Below, in pieces: positions 6,885 to 12,617 of a stretch of 12,617 bases of DNA. Within the stretch, counting starts at the first letter, position 1. The number at the start of each line of letters is the position of its first letter. The position numbers were made by a program, and so were the translations under genes. The notes beneath the pieces are model-generated. The model was not told the origin of the DNA. It saw only the letters and a program-made list of their open reading frames with translations, and did no database searches. This DNA is from Acidobacteriota bacterium (lineage in GTDB: Bacteria > Acidobacteriota > Blastocatellia > RBC074), in assembly GCA_022614735.1 (NCBI GenBank), contig JAKEHZ010000016.1, positions 1 through 12,617 on the forward strand. Direction: 5' to 3'.

Positions 6885-7722
6885 TCAGCCGGTAAACGCG
6901 CTCGGCATTCTCCTGAAACAGCTTTTGCTGGTTCTTCTCACCGCCATCTTTCGTCAAGAAAATCAGCGCATCAACCCACTGTTTGAAGCTGGCTGCGAGG
7001 GTACAGACCGGCCAATCGCTGCCGAACATGACCCGGTCCCATCCGAAACACGCAATCACGTGTTCGACCGGCGGCCGTAAATCTTCAACCGTCCAGTTTT
7101 CGATATCGGTGTTAACGACGATGCCGGAGACTTTGCACGCGACATTTGGATAGCCCGCAATCTCCTCCATCCGTACGCGCCATTGTTCGTAATCTCGCGT
7201 CTTGATGTCGGGATTGCCGCAATGGTCGAGAACGAAATTTACATTTGGACACCTCCTGACCAGGTTGATTGCCTGAGGAAGCTGGCGTCCCTGCACACAG
7301 ATGTCAAACGAGAGTTGATAATCTTCGAGTGAATTTACGTTTTCGATGAAAGTTGTCGTCGTTGAAAGCTCGTCAGGTTGGGTGTGCAGGATGCGACGAA
7401 TGCCTTTCAGGCGAGGATGCCCGGAGATTTGCCCGAGATATTCCTGAAAGTCGTCGTATTCGGGGCGCGCGACGGCGACAACGCCGGAAAGAGGATTGTC
7501 AGCGTCTTCCGCGAGCGCGAGTATATGCCGCGTCTCATGCAGCATATAAGGTTCGTCAACATCGGCTTCGACGTGGACCGATTTAATTACTTCGAAATCA
7601 CGCGTAGCTTCGAGGTAATCGCTCATCCGGAAACTACGGTTGAGTTCCGGGCGATTTACAGTCCACGAATAGGGCAGTAGATCCAGATCCCAGAGGTGCT
7701 GGTGTGTATCAACGACTTTCAT
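6880..7722 (-). CDS. Amidohydrolase family 2, L-fuconolactonase-like lactonase/hydrolase
   Basis: This 280-residue protein matches the COG3618 amidohydrolase group, whose members open lactones in sugar-acid and aromatic breakdown (L-fuconolactonase, 2-pyrone-4,6-dicarboxylate lactonase). It has the TIM-barrel motifs in order: VDTHQHLWD at 4-12 (H7, H9), HVEAD at 50-54, KGIRR at 106-110, FVLDHCGNP at 163-171 (H167), CKVSG at 196-200 and FGSDWPVC at 233-240 (D236). The length fits a complete enzyme, and no signal peptide is seen, so it should be cytoplasmic. The ATG is preceded by an A-rich stretch (A7 then T before ATG) rather than a Shine-Dalgarno site. No sugar-acid pathway partner is nearby, so the substrate is open. 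It lies downstream of the S41 protease gene on the same strand but is separated by a terminator, so it probably has its own promoter. Family call is strong; lactone specificity is inference. Confidence 0.85.
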   Translation of the reverse strand: MKVVDTHQHLWDLDLLPYSWTVNRPELNRSFRMSDYLEATRDFEVIKSVHVEADVDEPYMLHETRHILALAEDADNPLSGVVAVARPEYDDFQEYLGQISGHPRLKGIRRILHTQPDELSTTTTFIENVNSLEDYQLSFDICVQGRQLPQAINLVRRCPNVNFVLDHCGNPDIKTRDYEQWRVRMEEIAGYPNVACKVSGIVVNTDIENWTVEDLRPPVEHVIACFGWDRVMFGSDWPVCTLAASFKQWVDALIFLTKDGGEKNQQKLFQENAERVYRLK

Positions 7723-7772
7723 ATTTTTTTGGATGAGTTAAGCACTAAAGCAAAAATTCTGAGCTGTAATCT

Positions 7773-7885
7773 TTTTCATTTTTCATTTTCCATTTTCCAT
7801 TTTCCATTTTTCATTTGTCATTGATCGAGTAGCGTTCTCAGCAATGACAAATGACAAATATCAAATGACAAATGGAAAATGAAAA
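7773..7885. repeat. Inverted arrays of 7-bp units in the amidohydrolase upstream region
   Basis: Seven exact-period units of TTTTCAT/TTTCCAT type (7773-7821) face six units of ATGACAA/ATGGAAA type (7844-7885) across an 18-nt loop (7824-7841). The arms can fold on each other, best near the loop (CATTTGTCATTG with CAATGACAAATG); further out the units differ, so pairing is imperfect but can slip in 7-bp steps. It fills most of the space between the S41 terminator and the start of the amidohydrolase (minus strand), so it may lie in that gene's promoter or leader. I see no convincing -35/-10 pair beside it. Confidence 0.88.
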
Positions 7886-7910
7886 GACCGAGAAAATTAT
7901 TCCTGCCTGC

Positions 7911-7946
7911 TTAAAAGAAAAGGCGGCTGATGGTTCTCAGCCGCCT
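7911..7946 (-). terminator. Rho-independent terminator of the S41 protease gene
   Basis: On the minus strand a perfect 10-bp GC-rich stem (plus 7921-7930 with 7937-7946, AGGCGGCTGA / TCAGCCGCCT) with a 6-nt loop is followed by TTTCTTTTAA. It starts 30 bp after the protease stop codon (7976-7978). This is the only classical intrinsic terminator I see, in contrast to the other hairpins, which lack T-runs. Confidence 0.85.
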
Positions 7947-7975
7947 CTTTGCCGACAATTCTTAATTTTTCATTG

Positions 7976-9649
7976 TTATCGGATTATCGATGTGGTCGAG
8001 CGCCGCCAGGATTTAAGAGCCAGCTCGGCAGCTTTCGGCATTTCAGTAATCCCTCGTTGCAGCTGCACATCCATATCGGACATGGCCTGTTGCGCTTTGT
8101 CGCTACCATAAGCGGCCAAGAGCACTTCGTATCGAATCTGGAGGCGAGCCCAGACGAGATTCTCATCGATCATTGCCGTCGTTACACGAAAGTCCGGATT
8201 GGCCTTGTAAAATTTGACCGCATATTCGCGATAAGCTTTCAGAGCATCGTCATTGACGATGTATTCGTTCGCCTTGAGCTTGGCGTCGTAAGTAATGCCA
8301 TTGAGCTTAAACTGGTGGGAGCCGGCGACCTGTCCACCGACGAGCTCGCGTGCGAACAGGCACACGCTGGGAAAAAGGCTGCCCTGCACAGTAGTTAATA
8401 ACTCAGGTCTGTCATATCTGAAGGTAGGCTCAATCACGACGTCAGGCTCAATGCCGCCACCTCCGTATACCGTTCGCCCGAGGTCTGTCTTCCTTTCATC
8501 GGTGCGCGGCTTCGTAATTTTGTCAGCATCACCGTTCGCGCTTCTGCGATAGTAATACTCGAATAGAGAACCATTCGAATAATCGCGTTGAATCAAGCGA
8601 CCGCTCGGTGTGTAGTAATGAGCAATCGTCAGTGTCAATGCTCCGCCATTCTGGAGTGTGAAGATACGTTGAACCAGACCCTTGCCGAAACTGGGTTCAC
8701 CGACGATCAATCCACGGTCGTGATCCTGAATCGCTCCCGCGACAATCTCCGATGCGGATGCGGTCGTGCGGTCAATGAGGACCACCACGGGGAAGTTTTC
8801 ACTCATGCCATTTTCGGCAAGATAATTTTGCTGATCGCCTCTGCTGCCCGGACGCCCACGTACCGAAACGACCGTCTGACCGCGTTGCAGGAATTTGTCG
8901 CTCGCGCGGATCGCCTGTTCGAGATATCCACCGCCGTTGTTGCGCAGATCGAGGATGAAAGATTCAGCGCCCTTTTCACGTAATTCAGCCATCGCGGCGT
9001 CCAACTCCCTGCTCGTCGTGACCTGGAAGTTGCGCGTCAGGCCGATGTAGCCGATGTTGGGCTTGACCAGATAATAGTTGGGAATCGAAGGCAACCAGAT
9101 GCCGTCGCGTGTGATCGTGACAGTCACCGGTTCCGTAACCCCGAGCCGTTTGACTGTGACAATGACCTGAGTTCCTTTCTCACCCAGCAGCAGATTGCGA
9201 ACCTTATCGGATGTCCAGTTTGATGTGTCTTTGCCATCCACAGCTATGATGTGATCGCCATAACGCAAACCGGCGCGAGATGCAGGGCTGTTTTTGAAGG
9301 GCTCAATGATATAGGTCGCCCGGTTTGCCGAGCGGATATGCGAGCCAATACCGAAATACTGGCTGTGCTGTTTCTCATTAAATTCCTGGTAGGCTTTGCG
9401 GTCCAGATAATCTGAATGAGGGTCGAGCGACTTGAGCATGCCCTGAATCGCCCCTTTAGTGAGCGTTTCCTGGTCGATCTCTACGACATATTTTTCCTGG
9501 ATAATGTCAATCGCTTTCTTGTATTGATTTGATAGCTTCTGCCTCGTTGCCTCGTCCTGAGCATTGACCAGGGAGGGCAGCGCCAGAGCCGTGCAAATTA
9601 GCAACCCGAAAAAAACAAAGATCGATATTTTCTGTCCGCCTTTTTTCAC
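7976..9649 (-). CDS. S41 family C-terminal processing protease (CtpA/Prc-like), exported
   Basis: This 557-residue serine protease belongs to the tail-specific (CtpA/CtpB/Prc) family, which trims or degrades proteins from the C-terminus in the cell envelope. Residues 1-30 are a signal peptide (KKGGQK, hydrophobic IFVFFGLLICTALALP, cut near VNA-Q). Residues ~35-95 are the usual helical part with SLDPHSDYLD. A PDZ domain spans ~98-180, with SPASRAGLRYGDHIIAVDG. The catalytic domain spans ~195-410: GYIGL, DLRNNGGG (234-241), nucleophile S298 in TTASASEI, base K323 in GEPSFGKG and Q327, with the S-to-K spacing of 25 seen in CtpB. A C-terminal extension of ~150 residues, partly helical, has no clear match. 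The start is GTG at 9649, backed by GAGGAG (plus 9656-9661) 6 nt upstream. A divergent spacer separates it from the cytochrome/copper protein gene. Confidence 0.93.
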   Translation of the reverse strand: MKKGGQKISIFVFFGLLICTALALPSLVNAQDEATRQKLSNQYKKAIDIIQEKYVVEIDQETLTKGAIQGMLKSLDPHSDYLDRKAYQEFNEKQHSQYFGIGSHIRSANRATYIIEPFKNSPASRAGLRYGDHIIAVDGKDTSNWTSDKVRNLLLGEKGTQVIVTVKRLGVTEPVTVTITRDGIWLPSIPNYYLVKPNIGYIGLTRNFQVTTSRELDAAMAELREKGAESFILDLRNNGGGYLEQAIRASDKFLQRGQTVVSVRGRPGSRGDQQNYLAENGMSENFPVVVLIDRTTASASEIVAGAIQDHDRGLIVGEPSFGKGLVQRIFTLQNGGALTLTIAHYYTPSGRLIQRDYSNGSLFEYYYRRSANGDADKITKPRTDERKTDLGRTVYGGGGIEPDVVIEPTFRYDRPELLTTVQGSLFPSVCLFARELVGGQVAGSHQFKLNGITYDAKLKANEYIVNDDALKAYREYAVKFYKANPDFRVTTAMIDENLVWARLQIRYEVLLAAYGSDKAQQAMSDMDVQLQRGITEMPKAAELALKSWRRSTTSIIR

Positions 9650-9737
9650 TTCTTACTCCTCGTCAAAAAGCTATTTATCTCCCTGTCACCAGGTTGCACC
9701 GTCACTATCAGGTACGTTTTCTGTCGATAATAAATCC

Positions 9738-9765
9738 ATAGTAGCCAGAGATGGCCGATAGTCAA
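9738..9765 (-). promoter_or_regulatory. Putative sigma-70-type promoter of the S41 protease gene
   Basis: On the minus strand TTGACT (plus 9760-9765) and TACTAT (plus 9738-9743) are separated by 16 bp, close to the TTGACA/TATAAT consensus. Transcription would start near 9731 and give a leader of about 80 nt carrying the GAGGAG site. Called from motif match alone. Confidence 0.45.
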
Positions 9766-9804
9766 GTGAGGGGCGTGGATTTGCAAGTTTTTATCGTCAT
9801 TTGC

Positions 9805-9833
9805 TTGCAGCAATCTTTGTTGGTTACTACAAT
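9805..9833 (+). promoter_or_regulatory. Possible promoter of the cytochrome/copper protein gene
   Basis: A good -10 box TACAAT (9828-9833) stands 17 bp after a weak -35 TTGCAG (9805-9810). The start would fall near 9840, about 50 nt before the gene. The divergent S41 promoter candidate lies only ~40 bp away, so the two genes may share regulation. Motif match only. Confidence 0.3.
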
Positions 9834-9892
9834 TACAGCAGGTTTCCATAAAAATTTCCAATTTTCAAAGCGGTTCCCCGGAGTCAATGTCT

Positions 9893-12157
9893 ATGAGGCA
9901 AATCGCTAAACGATCACTTCTCGCCCTCAGCTTTTTGATGATCCTTGCCACACTTTTTGCCACTGAGCGCCGTGACATGGCGGAGGCTTCATCAAAGAAT
10001 AGAACACCGAAAAAATCATCACCAAAGGCCGGCAAGGGGGCACAAGAGTCCCCGACGTTTAGCAGAGAGGTTGTGCGCATTCTGCAGAAGAATTGCCAGA
10101 CCTGTCACCACCCTGGTGACATCGCGCCGTTTTCTATGATGACCTACAAAGAGACTCGTCCGTGGGCGCAGGCGATGCGTGAGCAGGTGATCCTGCGTAA
10201 GATGCCGCCGTGGAAGCCGGCCCCGGGTTGCGGCGATTTCCGCGATGCGCGCGGGCTGAGTATTGAAGAGATTCAGACGATTGTCGCCTGGGTTGATGCC
10301 GGCGCGCCCGAGGGCAGTACAACCGATCTGCCCTCCCCGCTTGAATTTCCGGATGGCTGGCCGCTTGGCGTTCCCGATTTGATCGTGACCCCCGAAAGCG
10401 ATTACACACCCCCGATCCAGGGCGATATGTATCGTTGTTTCAGCATCCCTCTTTCGGATTTGCGTGGTAATCGTTGGATCAGCGCGCTCAGCGTCAAACC
10501 GGGGAATCCTAAAATTGTCCATCACGTCATCGCCTATCCCGACCCAACGGGAGTTTCGGCCCAGCTCGACGCAAAAGACCCTGAACCGGGCTACACCTGT
10601 TTCGGGGGCCCGGGATTCAACACAGATGACTTCCTCGGCGGATGGGCGCCGGGATCGCGAGGATATTTTGCGCCAGATGGTACTGGTATCAAGCTCGTTA
10701 ATAACTCTCGCATAGTGATTCAGATACATTACCATCCGACGGGAGAGATAGAGACAGACCGAACGCCGATCGGGCTCTACTTTGCGAAAACGCCCGTTTA
10801 CAGGCAGCTTCAGTCGCTGCCGCTCTTCAATAACAGGTTTGCGATTCCGCCCGGAGCAAAGAACTACGAGGTCACGGCTGAGTATGACGTACCTGCTTTT
10901 GTCTCAGCGCAGATGTGGGTGGTTACTCCGCATATGCACCTGCTCGGCAAAAAGATCAAAGTCGAATTGACCAGGCCGGGAATATCGCACCCCGATTGTC
11001 TGGTCAACATCGAAGACTGGGATTTCAACTGGCAGGGAACTTACCTCTATAAAAATCCGATTGAACTTTCCAGTGGCGCCAGGCTGAAATTGACGACGAT
11101 CTACGATAATTCCACTGATAATCCACGAAACCCGAACAACCCGCCGAAGACTGTCCGCTGGGGCGAAGAGACAACCGATGAAATGAGCATCGCCTTCATT
11201 GGGTTCACGCTTAATGGATTTATCTTACCGATCTCGACACCGCTGCTGAGCGAGGTGACGGTTGATCAAAACGGCAATCTGGTTGTGAGCGGGACGGGCT
11301 TCCTGGCAGGAGCAGACATCGAAATCAACGGACGCAATCTGCGTGACACGTCTGCTGAAATTGCTTTGCAATCCAGCCGCCTGGCGTCATCCGAATTATG
11401 GAAAGTCTACGCTCCACCCGGACAGGAGGTGAGCGTGACCGTGCTGAATCCGGATGGTGTAAGGACTCCGGCAAAAACATTCATCCGCCAGGGCACAGCC
11501 CGTTCGATTGCCGCTGTCTCGGCAGCGAACTACTCACCAGACGCGCTTGCGCCTGAATCAATCGCTACCGCATTCGGGACCAATCTCGCCACAAGTTTGA
11601 TGATCGCCGACTCTACACCACTGCCGACGAATCTTGCGGGCACCAGCGTACGTGTCAACGGTGTGCTGGCACCGCTCTTCTTCGTCGCACCGACGCAAGT
11701 CAACTTTCTCATTCCATCAGGAACTCTCACTGGCAGCGCGGTCATAGAGATTCTCTCGGGTGGAGGCGCTCTCTCACGCGGGACGATGAGTCTGCTTACC
11801 GCAGCGCCGAGCCTTTTCACCTCGAACGCTGAAGGGACTGGAGCGCCTGCTGCGATTGCGACCAAGGACGGCGTTCGATTCGTAGCTGTCGGCAACAGCG
11901 ATGGCACGCCGAACGCGCTCGACGCAGGTGACTATCTGGTGCTGTTCGGCACTGGATTTCGTAAAGCACCGAAAGGGACAGTGAAGATCACAATCGGCGG
12001 AGTCGTGGCACCAGTGCTTTATGCGGGTGCGCAGGGCGGCTATGCCGGGCTCGATCAGATCAACACACAACTGCCGGCGGCAATTTCAGGCATTGTCGAT
12101 GTGGTCGTTTCGGTCAATGGCAGATTGGCGAATTGGGTGAAAGTGAGAGTTCAGTAA
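9893..12157 (+). CDS. Exported cytochrome c / copper type II monooxygenase-like fusion with IPT and Solibacter C-terminal domains
   Basis: Numbering here counts from the ATG at 9887 (756 residues). GGAG (9880-9883) lies 9 nt before the second ATG at 9893 but only 3 nt before the first, so I prefer 9893. Residues 1-33 look like a signal peptide. Residues ~55-143 form a cytochrome c-like domain with CQTCH (70-74, heme attachment) and KMPPW (105-109), where M106 is a possible axial ligand. Residues ~160-450 resemble the PHM/DBH two-lobed copper fold: HH (212-213), HYHPTG (H281, H283), TPHMH (H349, H351) and TTDEM with M433, the hallmark of the methionine ligand. An IPT/TIG-like Ig domain (~453-535) follows, then ~540-756, resembling the 'Solibacter uncharacterized C-terminal domain' (LAPESIATAFGTNL, PLPTNLAGTSVRVNG, PLFFVAPTQVNFLIP). 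It is probably a periplasmic or surface redox enzyme in which the heme feeds electrons to copper; substrate is unknown. Confidence 0.85.
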   Translation: MRQIAKRSLLALSFLMILATLFATERRDMAEASSKNRTPKKSSPKAGKGAQESPTFSREVVRILQKNCQTCHHPGDIAPFSMMTYKETRPWAQAMREQVILRKMPPWKPAPGCGDFRDARGLSIEEIQTIVAWVDAGAPEGSTTDLPSPLEFPDGWPLGVPDLIVTPESDYTPPIQGDMYRCFSIPLSDLRGNRWISALSVKPGNPKIVHHVIAYPDPTGVSAQLDAKDPEPGYTCFGGPGFNTDDFLGGWAPGSRGYFAPDGTGIKLVNNSRIVIQIHYHPTGEIETDRTPIGLYFAKTPVYRQLQSLPLFNNRFAIPPGAKNYEVTAEYDVPAFVSAQMWVVTPHMHLLGKKIKVELTRPGISHPDCLVNIEDWDFNWQGTYLYKNPIELSSGARLKLTTIYDNSTDNPRNPNNPPKTVRWGEETTDEMSIAFIGFTLNGFILPISTPLLSEVTVDQNGNLVVSGTGFLAGADIEINGRNLRDTSAEIALQSSRLASSELWKVYAPPGQEVSVTVLNPDGVRTPAKTFIRQGTARSIAAVSAANYSPDALAPESIATAFGTNLATSLMIADSTPLPTNLAGTSVRVNGVLAPLFFVAPTQVNFLIPSGTLTGSAVIEILSGGGALSRGTMSLLTAAPSLFTSNAEGTGAPAAIATKDGVRFVAVGNSDGTPNALDAGDYLVLFGTGFRKAPKGTVKITIGGVVAPVLYAGAQGGYAGLDQINTQLPAAISGIVDVVVSVNGRLANWVKVRVQ

Positions 12158-12179
12158 TTGCAGCAGATTTGGCTGGCGC

Positions 12180-12506
12180 ATGGCTATAAGAGGTTCAAAA
12201 ACAAAGAAGCCCGTTTCGCCAATCGAATTGGATAGCAGTGGTGTCGCCTGGATCAGGGGAAAACAGGTAAAGGTCATCGAGATCGTGCTTGACAAACTTG
12301 CACACGGCGGAAGTGTCAAAGAGATCCGGTCGCGGTTTCCCGGGCTCACACAGAAGCAGGTCAGCGCCGCGCTCGATTATTTCCGAAATCATCAAGACGA
12401 ATTTCAAACGGAGATTCAGCGGTATTGGCAACAGATCAGCCAACTCGGCATCCGCGAAGCCAATTCACCTTTCCAACGCAGGTTGCGCGAATTGAGTAAT
12501 CGGTAG
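12180..12506 (+). CDS. DUF433-type small HTH-like protein (antitoxin-family relative)
   Basis: This 108-residue protein carries a DUF433-like core at about residues 20-75: GVAWIRGKQVKVIEIVLDKL, then HGGSVKEI, a Phe-Pro-x-Leu turn and a helix with QVSAALDYFRNHQDEF. DUF433 proteins have a winged/HTH-like fold and are often antitoxin partners of PIN-like toxins (VapB45 type). The N-terminus is basic and polar and the C-terminal ~30 residues are charged helix. No toxin partner follows: the 111 bp to the window end hold only a hairpin, and the preceding gene is the large copper protein, 22 bp upstream. It could be an orphan regulator cotranscribed with that gene, or its partner could lie outside the window. 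No clear Shine-Dalgarno site supports the ATG. Family assignment is fair; a role as antitoxin is not shown. Confidence 0.72.
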   Translation: MAIRGSKTKKPVSPIELDSSGVAWIRGKQVKVIEIVLDKLAHGGSVKEIRSRFPGLTQKQVSAALDYFRNHQDEFQTEIQRYWQQISQLGIREANSPFQRRLRELSNR

Positions 12507-12553
12507 AAAATACTTTACGTTTAGGTAACAACTCAGCCGGGGGTGCAGTACGG

Positions 12554-12617
12554 GGAGCGTCAGCGACCTGAGCCTGATAAAACGGCCTCTTGCCGAGGCT
12601 CAGGTCGCTGACGCTCC
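12554..12617. repeat. 22-bp perfect inverted repeat with inner stem and one-sided bulge
   Basis: Arms 12554-12575 and 12596-12617 are perfect reverse complements (GGAGCGTCAGCGACC... outer end). The 20-nt centre folds further: CGGC (12583-12586) pairs with GCCG (12592-12595) around CTCTT, leaving a one-sided 7-nt bulge GATAAAA (12576-12582). It lies 47 bp after the DUF433 stop and could end or stabilise that transcript. The right arm reaches the last base of the window, so the palindrome may be longer. The 12507-12553 stretch before it shows nothing else. Confidence 0.9.

Noticed and set aside
10019..10735. 238-codon minus-strand reading frame
   Set aside because: It is antisense to the cytochrome and copper-binding domains and has no recognisable motif.
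12180..12506. Complete toxin-antitoxin module
   Set aside because: Only the DUF433-like half is present; no PIN-like partner gene is visible on either side within the window.

Overview
The window looks like a piece of an Acidobacteriota chromosome, probably from the Blastocatellia/Solibacter side. The best taxonomic clue is the C-terminus of the large gene at 9893-12157. It resembles the 'Solibacter uncharacterized C-terminal domain', fused behind a cytochrome c / copper monooxygenase-like region, an arrangement I associate with acidobacteria. Base composition looks moderate, close to 50% GC. I see no rRNA, tRNA, CRISPR array, transposase or phage gene. The taxonomic call is inference.

Layout. 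Positions 100-2527 hold three minus-strand genes that look like one operon, transcribed in this order: a stand-alone response regulator, a YacP-like NYN/PIN-fold nuclease, and a multi-pass GT-C type glycosyltransferase whose ATG overlaps the stop of the nuclease gene. Divergent from these is a secreted GH13 cyclomaltodextrinase/neopullulanase-like enzyme (2756-4702), followed by the remnant of an SLC45-type sugar transporter of the MFS (4856-5397). Together they look like an alpha-glucan use pair whose transporter has decayed. Next come an exported protein of unknown function (5449-6819), a convergent amidohydrolase/fuconolactonase-like protein (6880-7722, minus) and an exported S41 C-terminal processing protease (7976-9649, minus). 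The protease gene is divergent from the exported cytochrome c / copper monooxygenase-like fusion protein, which is followed 22 bp later by a small DUF433-type protein.

The most striking content is not protein coding. Six palindromes with unrelated sequences lie in 12.6 kb, at 1-100, 2543-2576, 4690-4820, 6815-6884, 7773-7885 and 12554-12617. Arms are 16 to 54 bp, and the palindromes are perfect or nearly so except the looser one at 7773-7885. Several are built from short tandem units (7 bp in two, 9 bp in one, loosely 9-10 bp in another). In three of them the arm takes in the stop codon of the neighbouring gene; in one, both convergent stop codons lie inside the arms. A further 7-bp tandem array (966-1105) lies inside the glycosyltransferase gene. 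It encodes the same heptapeptide in every reading frame, and the two alternative frames close soon after it, so copy-number slippage could switch the gene on and off.
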